Part shown: piece by piece, positions 24,744-31,953 of the stretch
Position numbering within the stretch: the stretch's first letter is position 1
Layout: each line of letters opens with the position of its first letter
Assembly: GCA_943914815.1 (NCBI GenBank)
Contig: CALUDL010000013.1
Span: 1 to 31,953, forward strand
Direction: 5' to 3'
Source of the DNA: an uncultured Brevibacterium sp.
Lineage (GTDB): Bacteria; Actinomycetota; Actinomycetes; Actinomycetales; Brevibacteriaceae
DNA length: 31,953 nucleotides
The notes under the pieces: model-generated
Told to the model about the DNA's origin: nothing
The model's database searches: none
Seen by the model: the letters and a program-made list of their open reading frames with translations, nothing else
Translations under genes and position numbers: made by a program

Positions 24744-25964
24744 ATGAAAACTCTTGGCAATCTCGGCGAATTTGCCGGCAAGCGCGTCTTGGTGCGCAGC
24801 GACCTGAACGTGCCCATGGACGGCGCCACAATTACGGATGCGGGCCGCATCAAGGCGTCGGCTCCTACCATTCGTGATCTCGCCGAGGCAGGCGCCCGGG
24901 TGATCGTGATGGCTCACCTGGGTCGCCCCAAGGGTCAAGTGAAGCCCGAGTTCTCGCTGGCTCCTGTGGTTGAGGAGCTCGCAAAAGAGGTGGGACGCGA
25001 AGTGAAATTCGCATCTGACACCGTGGGTGAGGACGCGCGCGCCAAGGCTGAACAGCTCACTGACGGTGAGGTTCTGCTACTGGAAAACCTGCGCTTTAAC
25101 CCGGGCGAGACGTCGAAAGACGACGCTGAGCGCGACGAATTCGCACAGCAGTTGGCCAGTCTGGCAGACGTGTATGTGTCTGACGGATTCGGCGTTGTGC
25201 ACCGTAAGCAGGCCAGCGTGTATGACATTGCGAAGAAGCTCCCACACTATGCAGGTGGTCTCGTTGAGGCAGAGGTGCGTGTGAGCCGCCAGCTTCTGGA
25301 GGACCCCCAGCGTCCGTACACGGTGGTTTTGGGCGGCTCGAAAGTGTCGGACAAGCTGGGCGTTATCGAGGCCCTGCTTGAACGTGCGGACACCCTGATT
25401 ATCGGTGGTGGCATGGTGTACACCTTCCTCAAGGCTCAGGGTAAGGGCGTTGGCGCGTCGTTGCTGGAAGAAGACCAGATCGACACGGTTAAGGGTTACC
25501 TCGAAACCGCGCAGAACAAGGGCGTCACCATCATGTTGCCTACCGACATTGTGATGGCTGAAAAGTTCGCTGCTGATGCCCAGCACTGGACTGTGGGTGT
25601 TGACGAACTGGAAAACACCCCAGCCGGGGAGTCTGCGCTTGGTCTGGACATTGGGCCTGAGAGCGCCAAGGCGTATGCGAAGACGATTGCCGAATCCAAG
25701 ACGGTGTTCTGGAACGGCCCTATGGGTGTTTTTGAGTTCGAAGCTTTTGCGGCCGGAACCAAAGCTGTTGCAGAAGCTCTGTCTACCGCACACGGGGGAG
25801 TCGACCAGGGTCGTCTCACCGTGGTTGGAGGAGGAGATTCCGCTGCTGCTGTGCGAGCACTAGGATTTAGTGACGACGACTTCGGTCACATTTCGACCGG
25901 GGGAGGCGCTAGCCTAGAATTCCTCGAAGGCAAAGAGCTTCCCGGACTGACCGTTCTGGACTAG
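24744..25964 (+). CDS. pgk: phosphoglycerate kinase
   Basis: A 406-residue phosphoglycerate kinase that transfers phosphate from 1,3-bisphosphoglycerate to ADP. The N-terminal substrate domain has RSDLNVP (18-24), MAHLGRPKG and [11 protein letters not shown], which carry the basic-patch arginines. The C-terminal nucleotide domain has [39 protein letters not shown] and the glycine-rich end [11 protein letters not shown]...[17 protein letters not shown]. The length is typical. The ATG directly follows the gap stop, with GGAG in the last gap codons as ribosome binding site. tpiA follows after 24 bp. Confidence 0.98.
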   Translation: MKTLGNLGEFAGKRVLVRSDLNVPMDGATITDAGRIKASAPTIRDLAEAGARVIVMAHLGRPKGQVKPEFSLAPVVEELAKEVGREVKFASDTVGEDARAKAEQLTDGEVLLLENLRFNPGETSKDDAERDEFAQQLASLADVYVSDGFGVVHRKQASVYDIAKKLPHYAGGLVEAEVRVSRQLLEDPQRPYTVVLGGSKVSDKLGVIEALLERADTLIIGGGMVYTFLKAQGKGVGASLLEEDQIDTVKGYLETAQNKGVTIMLPTDIVMAEKFAADAQHWTVGVDELENTPAGESALGLDIGPESAKAYAKTIAESKTVFWNGPMGVFEFEAFAAGTKAVAEALSTAHGGVDQGRLTVVGGGDSAAAVRALGFSDDDFGHISTGGGASLEFLEGKELPGLTVLD

Positions 25965-25988
25965 AGCAGAACACACAGAGGAGACACC

Positions 25989-26768
25989 GTGACGAACCGC
26001 CTTCCGCTATTGGCCGGAAACTGGAAGATGCACCACGACCACTTGGAAGCGATTTCCGTTGTCCAAAAGTTGGCGTGGGCACTGCGCGACGCAAAGATCA
26101 GTAGAGACTCAGCCCAGGTCGCTGTTCTGGTGCCTTTCACTGATATTCGTTCCGTGCAGACCCTCATTCAAGGCGACAAGCTCCCGCTGTCGTACGGGGC
26201 CCAGGATCTGTCCGAACATGCGGAAGGCGCTCACACGGGTGACATCAGTGGTCGCTTCCTACAGCAGCTGGGCTGTGATTTTGTTGTTGTGGGACACAGC
26301 GAACGTCGAAGCGACCACCAGGAAGACAACGCGTTGGTGGGTCGTAAAGTGCGCGCTGCCTTGGATCATCAGCTCACCCCTATCTTGTGCGTGGGTGAAT
26401 CGCTGACTGAGCGGGAAAACGGTGAACACGTTGCTTTCACGCTACGCCAGTGTGAAGAGGCGCTTGCAGAGATCGACGCTCCCCAAGAGCTCGTGATTGC
26501 GTATGAACCCGTGTGGGCTATTGGCACCGGCAAAACAGCCACGGCAAACGATGCACATGAGATGGCCCAAGAGATCCGTGGGTGGTTGGCTCAGCGCTAC
26601 GACGCAGCAGTTGCTGAGTCCACCCGAATTCTGTACGGCGGGTCCGTGAAGCCTGAAAACGTGGCTGAAATTATGCAGTCAGAACACGTGGATGGGGCGC
26701 TTGTGGGTGGCGCCAGCCTCGACCCCGACACTTTCGCGCGACTCATCGCCGCATCGGTTCGTTTGTGA
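25989..26768 (+). CDS. tpiA: triosephosphate isomerase
   Basis: A 259-residue TIM barrel enzyme interconverting dihydroxyacetone phosphate and glyceraldehyde-3-phosphate. Active-site residues are N11 and K13 (AGNWKMH), H103 (VVGHSERR) and the catalytic base E173 in AYEPVWAIGTGKTA, followed by the mobile loop 6. The phosphate-binding LYGGSVKPEN and GALVGGASL are at the end. GTG 25989 is preceded by AGGAG at 5-7 nt spacing. It is cotranscribed with pgk by position. Confidence 0.98.
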   Translation: MTNRLPLLAGNWKMHHDHLEAISVVQKLAWALRDAKISRDSAQVAVLVPFTDIRSVQTLIQGDKLPLSYGAQDLSEHAEGAHTGDISGRFLQQLGCDFVVVGHSERRSDHQEDNALVGRKVRAALDHQLTPILCVGESLTERENGEHVAFTLRQCEEALAEIDAPQELVIAYEPVWAIGTGKTATANDAHEMAQEIRGWLAQRYDAAVAESTRILYGGSVKPENVAEIMQSEHVDGALVGGASLDPDTFARLIAASVRL

Positions 26769-26780
26769 ACCGAACAGTGC

Positions 26781-26786
26781 TAAGGT
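26781..26786 (+). promoter_or_regulatory. -10 box TAAGGT, possible secG promoter
   Basis: TAAGGT ends 7 nt before GTG 26794. It could start a leaderless secG message apart from the gap operon. AAGGTAGG in the same place could equally act as a ribosome binding site for secG within the operon. Confidence 0.3.
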
Positions 26787-26793
26787 AGGCGAC

Positions 26794-27039
26794 GTGGAAA
26801 TTTTGACGTGGATTCTGACTGGCGTGCTCATCCTTACCAGCTTCATCCTGATTGCCTTTGTTCTCTTGCACAAAGGTAAGGGTGGCGGAATGTCCGACAT
26901 GTTCGGTGGCGGTATGAGCGCTAACCTCGGTTCGTCCGGGGTCGCCGAAAAGAACCTCAACATGTACACCACACTGATCGCAATTGTGTGGGCAGCATCT
27001 ATTGTTCTGCTTGGTCTGATCGCCAGCTTCCAAGCCTAA
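26794..27039 (+). CDS. secG: protein-export membrane protein SecG
   Basis: An 81-residue SecG, the small subunit of the SecYEG translocon. It has two membrane helices, ILTWILTGVLILTSFILIAF (about 3-22) and TLIAIVWAASIVLLGLIASF (about 60-79). Between them is the conserved cytoplasmic loop LLHKGKGGGMSDMFGGG...SSGVAEKNL. GTG 26794 is preferred; longer frames back to 26692 run into tpiA. The position after tpiA is conserved in actinobacteria. The stop codon lies in the loop of the hairpin shared with pgi. Confidence 0.93.
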   Translation: MEILTWILTGVLILTSFILIAFVLLHKGKGGGMSDMFGGGMSANLGSSGVAEKNLNMYTTLIAIVWAASIVLLGLIASFQA

Positions 27040-27056
27040 ACAGGCTCGAAGCTGGC
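27022..27056. terminator. hairpin between convergent secG and pgi
   Basis: GCCAGCTTC (27022-27030) pairs with GAAGCTGGC (27048-27056), and AGCCT (27033-27037) pairs with AGGCT (27042-27046) around AAAC, with a small internal loop. It includes the last secG codons and stop. It is symmetrical and can fold from both strands. There is no real T-tract on the plus side. On the minus side a weaker CCAG-TTA-CTGG hairpin (27068-27078) followed by TTTCTCT comes first. Confidence 0.6.
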
Positions 27057-27079
27057 TTACAGAGAAACCAGTAACTGGC

Positions 27080-28600
27080 TTATAGATCAAACAACTGAGC
27101 GTAACCGTCTTCGCCACTGACGTGGAAACGAAGAACTGGTCGTCCAGCATCGTGGAGAACATTCGCATCTCCACGCGACTGAGCCGCAATCAACTCACCA
27201 AATGTAAACCCTGTTTCTGGCACGTCAAAGTCGGTGGATGCTTCGTCAGTGATCTGCAGAAAAACCCCGTTGGCGTGGCCACCCTTGTGGTACTGGCCCG
27301 TCGAGTGCAAATAGCGGGGACCAAAACCAAACGTCGTCGCAACACCTAGACGCTTTGCAAACTGAGGACGTAACTTCACAAGGTCGGACCGGCCGATCCT
27401 GTCAACAAAGGCTTGCAGACCCACATATCCGCCCTGCGGAACAATGCCACGCACACGGTCGACGACCTCGGCGGCGGACTGAGCACCTTCCACCAGATCA
27501 GCGGGACCCGACACGGTCAGTGCGCCATCCGTGAGCGAAACAGGGAGTGCAGAACCACCCTGCTTTCCACCGGCCAGAAGCTCACGCATAGCTGCCTTGG
27601 CGGACTCAACATTGGGCTGATCAAACGGGTTCACGCCAATCACATACGACACGATCGCAGTCACGTACTCCCACAGCAGGAACTGGGCGCCCAAGGGCAG
27701 GTCCACAACAGCATCAGCTTCGTGACCGTCCGAAGCCCCCAAGGCCACGGTAGTTGCGCTCTCACAGTGCTGCGGTGCGATGGGGAGGATACCTTTGCCG
27801 TCCTTGCCAGTCGATTCCGCAATCAACTGCTCGATCCACGCGCCTAGTCCCTGTAATTGTGCGGTGTGCGGATCCAAGGCGAGCTTTTCGTGCCCGTTTT
27901 CATGGGCAGCGCCAAGAAGCGCACCCAGCTGGACAGCCACGTTGTCTTCTGAGTCCTGTTCAAGCTGAGCTGCAATCGATGCGGCGTCAGCAACCACTTG
28001 TGCTATATCGACACCAACCAAACCAGCTGGAACCAGGCCAAACGGGGTGAGAGCAGAGTAACGACCACCAACAGACGGGTCCGCGTGGAACACGGCTAGC
28101 CAGCCCTCTTCCTGAGCGCGTTGATCGAGCGGTGAACCAGGGTCGGTAATAGCGATGAGACGTGAGCTTGGGTCGATTCCCGCGTCCCGGAATTTCTGCG
28201 TGAAGAACCGGCGAGCCGAATCGGTTTCGACGGTGGAGCCGGATTTCGATGCGATAATCACCAGAGTGCGGTCCAGGTCCTGAGCGGTGTACGATACCTG
28301 GTCTGGGTGCGTGGAGTCGCACACGATGAGGTCATTTCCGTACGCGTTGCTCATGACCTCAGGGGCCAGCGAGGATCCGCCCATTCCGGCCAGAACCACG
28401 CGGTCGTGCTCACACGTCTGAGCGAGCCCAGTGACCTGTTCGATGATGTCCTGGGCGCGGGTGTGGAGGTTGACCCACCCCAGGCGCTTGCTCGCTTCTT
28501 CTTGTGCTAATGGCCCCCAGACGGTTGCGTCTTGGGCGGCGATGCGGGATGCGATGCGGTTGTCGAGAATATCGTTGATGACGTCTGCTGTTGTGGTCAC
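27080..28600 (-). CDS. pgi: glucose-6-phosphate isomerase
   Basis: A 506-residue phosphoglucose isomerase with two SIS-type domains. Sugar-phosphate binding motifs are MGGSSLAPE (73-81) and SKSGSTVET (118-126), followed by [17 protein letters not shown]. The second half has the PGI pattern [14 protein letters not shown], with its conserved lysine, and the histidine-containing [12 protein letters not shown]. It is shorter than E. coli Pgi and resembles the isomerase half of bifunctional transaldolase/isomerase proteins, here encoded as a separate gene after tal. GTG 28600 overlaps the tal stop (GTGA), implying coupled translation. It converges with secG. Confidence 0.93.
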   Translation of the reverse strand: MTTTADVINDILDNRIASRIAAQDATVWGPLAQEEASKRLGWVNLHTRAQDIIEQVTGLAQTCEHDRVVLAGMGGSSLAPEVMSNAYGNDLIVCDSTHPDQVSYTAQDLDRTLVIIASKSGSTVETDSARRFFTQKFRDAGIDPSSRLIAITDPGSPLDQRAQEEGWLAVFHADPSVGGRYSALTPFGLVPAGLVGVDIAQVVADAASIAAQLEQDSEDNVAVQLGALLGAAHENGHEKLALDPHTAQLQGLGAWIEQLIAESTGKDGKGILPIAPQHCESATTVALGASDGHEADAVVDLPLGAQFLLWEYVTAIVSYVIGVNPFDQPNVESAKAAMRELLAGGKQGGSALPVSLTDGALTVSGPADLVEGAQSAAEVVDRVRGIVPQGGYVGLQAFVDRIGRSDLVKLRPQFAKRLGVATTFGFGPRYLHSTGQYHKGGHANGVFLQITDEASTDFDVPETGFTFGELIAAQSRGDANVLHDAGRPVLRFHVSGEDGYAQLFDL

Positions 28601-29721
28601 TGTGCCTTCTCCAGTGCGGTAGTCACGGTTTCAACGAGTTCATTCCAGCTAGTGTTGAACTTTTCTAGGCCTTCGCGTTCAAGTTTGTCCATGACGTCGC
28701 CGTAGTGGATGCCGGCAACGGACAGTGCGTCGAGAATCCGGTCGGCTTCTTCGTACTGGCCAAAGACCGTGTCTCCATTGACTTCGCCGTGCTCGGCAAA
28801 AGCCACCATTGTCTTTTCCGGCATGGTGTTCACTGTGTCTGCAGTGACCAGGCCGTCGACGTACATGGTGTCGGAGTACTCAGGGTTCTTGGTTCCGGTC
28901 GATGCCCACAGTGGACGCTGCTTGTGAGCCCCGGCGGCTGCGAGCACCGTGAAACGTTCAGAGTCGAAGATCTCGGACGCAATACGGTGAGCCAAGTGGC
29001 AGTTCGCAAGCCCGGCCTTGCCTTTCAGCTCGAGGAGCTCCTTGTCAGCGCCGTTGTTCACCAGCTCGTCGATCCGGTTGTCGATCTCAGTGTCGACACG
29101 CGACACGAAAATCGAGGCGACGGACCGAATGTTGCTGATGTCGTGGCCGTGTTCCCGCGCGCGTTCCAACCCGTTGACATAGGCCTCGACGACCTTGCGG
29201 TAGCGGTCCAGCGAGAAGATCAGGGTCACGTTGACACTGATGCCTTCGGCAATCACACGGGTAATCGCTAAGAGCCCCTCTTCGGTTGCGGGGATCTTAA
29301 TCATCACGCCGTCACGGTCGACCATCGCGTGGAGCTTTTTCGCGTACTCAACCGTGCCTTCCGTGTCGTGCGCCAAATGCGGTGGCACCTCGATGGACAC
29401 GCGCCCGTCTTCACCGCCAGTTGCCTGGTATACGGGAAGCAGGATGTCACATGCTTCCGCAACGTCCTGCGTGGTTAGTACGTCGATTGCTTCATCGACG
29501 CTCACGCCTTTCGCAGCGAGCTCAGCGACAGCTTCGTCATAGCCGTCACCTGCTAGAGCAGCCGCGAAAATGGTGGGGTTGGTGGTCACCCCCACCACCG
29601 ACATCGTTTCGATTGCTTCGTTCAGACTTCCGGAAGTAATCCGGGTGCGGGAAAGGTCGTCGAGCCACACGGAAACTCCGGCATGGCTGAGTGCTTGAAG
29701 GGACGGAACTGGAGTTGCCAT
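28597..29721 (-). CDS. tal: transaldolase
   Basis: A 374-residue transaldolase of the longer actinobacterial/plant-type group. It moves a dihydroxyacetone unit between sedoheptulose-7-phosphate and glyceraldehyde-3-phosphate. The Schiff-base lysine is K142 in [25 protein letters not shown] near the start carries a conserved active-site aspartate/threonine patch ([14 protein letters not shown]). [25 protein letters not shown] and the substrate loop [18 protein letters not shown] are further markers. ATG 29721 lies 30 bp after the tkt stop. The stop overlaps the pgi start by 4 bp. tkt-tal-pgi looks like one operon of the non-oxidative pentose phosphate pathway. Confidence 0.97.
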   Translation of the reverse strand: MATPVPSLQALSHAGVSVWLDDLSRTRITSGSLNEAIETMSVVGVTTNPTIFAAALAGDGYDEAVAELAAKGVSVDEAIDVLTTQDVAEACDILLPVYQATGGEDGRVSIEVPPHLAHDTEGTVEYAKKLHAMVDRDGVMIKIPATEEGLLAITRVIAEGISVNVTLIFSLDRYRKVVEAYVNGLERAREHGHDISNIRSVASIFVSRVDTEIDNRIDELVNNGADKELLELKGKAGLANCHLAHRIASEIFDSERFTVLAAAGAHKQRPLWASTGTKNPEYSDTMYVDGLVTADTVNTMPEKTMVAFAEHGEVNGDTVFGQYEEADRILDALSVAGIHYGDVMDKLEREGLEKFNTSWNELVETVTTALEKAQ

Positions 29722-29751
29722 GACCTACCTCTGGGTGGTGGGGGATGAGAA

Positions 29752-31830
29752 CTAGAGAGCCTGAACTGCAGCGATGGATTCGTGGGCCGCCTGCACAACA
29801 GCTCCTGAAGTGATTCCAAACTCACGGTAGAGAGTCTGGTAATCAGCCGAGGCACCAAAGTGTTCAAGCGAAATGCACCGGCCTTCGGTTCCCACATAGC
29901 GGTGCCAGCTCATCGCTGATCCCGCTTCGATACTCACGCGTGCACGCGCGGTAACTGGCAGAACCGATTCCTTGTACTGGTCGTCTTGTTTGTCGAACCA
30001 TTCGTGGCTGGGCATCGACACAACGCGCACGCGAGTGCCTTCCGCACGCAACTGTTGGGCTGCGTCCAAGGCGATTGCCACCTCGGACCCGGAAGCCATG
30101 AGGATGACCTCAAAGTCATCTTCATCAGAAAGGACGTAGGCGCCCTTTGCAGCGCCCGAGGCGGCCGCAAGCTCCGTGCGGTCGAGCACGGGGACTGCCT
30201 GACGGGTGAGTGCCAGTCCGGTGGGACCGTCGGTGCGGCGCAACATTTCGAGCCAGCACACAGCAGTTTCGTTGGCATCGGCTGGGCGAACGACGTCTAG
30301 GCCGGGAATGGCGCGCAGCGAACTCAAGTGCTCAACCGGCTGGTGGGTGGGCCCGTCTTCGCCCAGGCCAATCGAGTCGTGGGTCCATACGAAGATGACG
30401 GGAAGTTCCTGCAAGGCGGCCAGGCGAACGGCGGGACGCATGTAGTCGGAGAACACCAGGAACGTTCCGTTGTACGGGCGGGTGAGACCGTGGAGGGCCA
30501 TCCCGTTGCATGCGAGTCCAGCAGCAAATTCACGGACCCCAAAGTGCAGATTGCGACCGTATTCGTTTCCTTCAAACGCTGTTGAGCTACGGTCCTTGGG
30601 GAAGAAGGACGGTTCTCCCTTGATCAAAGTGTTGTTGGAGCCCGCGAGGTCGGCCGAACCGCCCCACAGTTCTGGCATGAGCGGGGCAATCGCGTTGAGA
30701 ACCTGACCAGAAGCCGCGCGGGTTGCTACACCCTTGTCTGACGCTTCGAATGTTGGTAGCGCGTCTTCGAGCCCAGTAGGAAGTTCGCGTGCCGTGAGAC
30801 GGTCCAACAGTTGCGCGCGTTCAGGGTTGTCAGCGCGCCAGGTTTCAAACCGGGTGTTCCATTCTTCGTGTGCAGCGCGACCGCGGTCGACCACTGCGCG
30901 TGTGTGTTCAAGAACTTCGGGGGCAACGACGAAGGTTTCGTGGGCAGGGAAGTTCAGGATTTCTTTGGTTGCCCGGATTTCTTCGTCACCCAGGGCTGCT
31001 CCGTGTGACGAGCCGGTGTTCTGTTTGTTGGGTGCTGGCCACGCGATGATGGTGGACAAACGAATGAACGACGGGCGGGGGTCCTTCTTAGCGGCTTCAA
31101 TTGCTGAGTGGAGCGCGTCGATGTCTTCTGTGTAGCCTCCGTTTTCGTCAAGGAAGCTCACGTGCTGAGTGTGCCAACCGTAGGCGTCGTAGCGCGCGGT
31201 CACGTCTTCGGTAAACGCGATTGACGTGTTGTCTTCAATCGAGATGCGGTTGTCGTCCCAGATGACAATCAGGTTGTTCAAACGCTGAGTTCCGGCAAGC
31301 GAGGACGCTTCACCGGAAACGCCTTCCTGAATGTCTCCGTCACCGGCAACCACGTAGATGAAGTGGTCAAAAACGGATTCACCAGGTGCGGTTTCAGGGT
31401 CCAGTAGACCGCGTTCGCGGCGAGAGGCCATGGCCATACCTACTGCTGAGGCCAGACCGGAGCCCAAAGGGCCAGTGGTGATTTCAACACCGTCGGTGTG
31501 TCCGACTTCTGGGTGTCCGGGGGTCAGCGAGCCCCATGTGCGGAGTGCCTTGAGATCGTCGAGTTCGAGGCCGTAACCGGAGAGGAACAATTGGATGTAC
31601 TGGGTGAGGCTCGAGTGGCCTGCCGACAGAACAAAACGGTCCCTGCCTAACCAGTGAGGGTCAGTGGGGTCGTGAGTGAGAGCGTTCTGGTATAGGTAGT
31701 AGGCCACCGGCGCCAAGCTCATGGCGGTTCCCGGGTGTCCGTGGCCGGCGTTTTGAACAGCGTCAGCGGCCAAAAGGCGGGCGGTATTAACCGCCAATCG
31801 ATCAGTGTCGGACCAGTTGAGCGAGCTCAT
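29752..31830 (-). CDS. tkt: transketolase
   Basis: A 692-residue thiamine-diphosphate enzyme transferring two-carbon units between sugar phosphates. Residues seen: H30 in GHGHPGTAMSLA, H71 in LSAGHSSLTQY, and the ThDP/Mg signature GDGDIQEGVSGEASSLAG (163-180) ending in NNLIVIWDDN. The pyrimidine domain has REFAAGLACNGMALHG, with the cofactor-activating glutamate. The phosphate-binding HDSIGLGEDGPTHQPVEHL and RPADANE follow, then a C-terminal domain. ATG 31830 is preceded by AGGAGG about 11 nt upstream. It is the first gene of tkt-tal-pgi. Confidence 0.98.
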   Translation of the reverse strand: MSSLNWSDTDRLAVNTARLLAADAVQNAGHGHPGTAMSLAPVAYYLYQNALTHDPTDPHWLGRDRFVLSAGHSSLTQYIQLFLSGYGLELDDLKALRTWGSLTPGHPEVGHTDGVEITTGPLGSGLASAVGMAMASRRERGLLDPETAPGESVFDHFIYVVAGDGDIQEGVSGEASSLAGTQRLNNLIVIWDDNRISIEDNTSIAFTEDVTARYDAYGWHTQHVSFLDENGGYTEDIDALHSAIEAAKKDPRPSFIRLSTIIAWPAPNKQNTGSSHGAALGDEEIRATKEILNFPAHETFVVAPEVLEHTRAVVDRGRAAHEEWNTRFETWRADNPERAQLLDRLTARELPTGLEDALPTFEASDKGVATRAASGQVLNAIAPLMPELWGGSADLAGSNNTLIKGEPSFFPKDRSSTAFEGNEYGRNLHFGVREFAAGLACNGMALHGLTRPYNGTFLVFSDYMRPAVRLAALQELPVIFVWTHDSIGLGEDGPTHQPVEHLSSLRAIPGLDVVRPADANETAVCWLEMLRRTDGPTGLALTRQAVPVLDRTELAAASGAAKGAYVLSDEDDFEVILMASGSEVAIALDAAQQLRAEGTRVRVVSMPSHEWFDKQDDQYKESVLPVTARARVSIEAGSAMSWHRYVGTEGRCISLEHFGASADYQTLYREFGITSGAVVQAAHESIAAVQAL

Positions 31831-31953
31831 GAAAGGGCGTTCCTCCTGTAGGCGGTATTCATTTCAAACTGTACAAGGTTTGAGCCATGCGTGGAGAAGT
31901 TCTACGACATGTAGCGCTATGACTGGCAATATGCTGAGAACCGAGTAGACTTG
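31831..31953. other. upstream region of tkt, no gene seen
   Basis: This 123-bp end piece should hold the tkt promoter and perhaps one for a divergent gene outside the window. Seen: the tkt Shine-Dalgarno, an inverted repeat CAAAC-N8-GTTTG (31865-31882) with TTGTAC on the minus strand as a poor -35, and TAGACT (31946-31951) on the plus strand as a possible -10 for a gene beyond the edge. No convincing complete promoter was found. Confidence 0.4.

Overview
The window reads as a chromosomal core region of an actinobacterium, most likely of the order Micrococcales. The signs are the order polA-rpsA-coaE-uvrB-terC-uvrA-uvrC-rapZ-yvcK-whiA-gap-pgk-tpi-secG, the presence of WhiA, a PdtaR/ANTAR regulator and a DUF3516-type helicase, frequent GTG starts, and -10 boxes of the TANNNT type. 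Base composition looks like high-50s percent GC by eye. That is low for the order; a Jonesia-like lineage is a guess and nothing in the sequence proves it. All 23 genes look intact. I see no prophage, CRISPR array, toxin cassette or transposase gene.

Layout. Positions 1-60 hold two 23-bp tandem repeats that resemble the end of an insertion sequence, abutting the 3' end of a tRNA-Leu(CAA) gene on the minus strand. PdtaR (plus) and a hotdog thioesterase (minus) converge on a hairpin that contains both stop codons. polA is divergent from the thioesterase and converges with a methyltransferase. rpsA has its own promoter, a structured leader and a strong terminator. A GT-C-like membrane protein and coaE follow, then a convergent OsmC protein, a small membrane protein and uvrB. 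terC sits behind a yybP-ykoY (manganese) riboswitch. A YCII protein is convergent to terC, and a Ski2-like helicase follows.

The next block is uvrA-uvrC-rapZ-yvcK-whiA, with junctions of -1, -8, 0 and +11 nt, behind a perfect LexA (SOS) palindrome. gap-pgk-tpiA-secG follows with its own promoter. On the opposite strand, tkt-tal-pgi (pentose phosphate pathway and upper glycolysis) runs towards it, and the two converge on a hairpin at 27022-27056.

How the genes work together. polA, uvrA, uvrB and uvrC supply nucleotide excision repair: damage search, dual incision and gap filling. The two sugar-phosphate blocks cover pentose phosphate interconversion, glucose-6-phosphate isomerisation and triose metabolism. 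rapZ, yvcK and whiA are envelope, metabolic and cell-division regulators that appear to share a transcript with the SOS-controlled uvrA-uvrC.

No wholly new system is evident. The most interesting signals are regulatory: (i) a predicted translation switch in the terC riboswitch, (ii) possible SOS read-through into rapZ-yvcK-whiA, (iii) six genes whose TANNNT box lies 6-7 nt before an ATG or GTG with no usable ribosome binding site, which suggests leaderless mRNAs, and (iv) small repeat arrays in the osmC and rpsA promoter regions.
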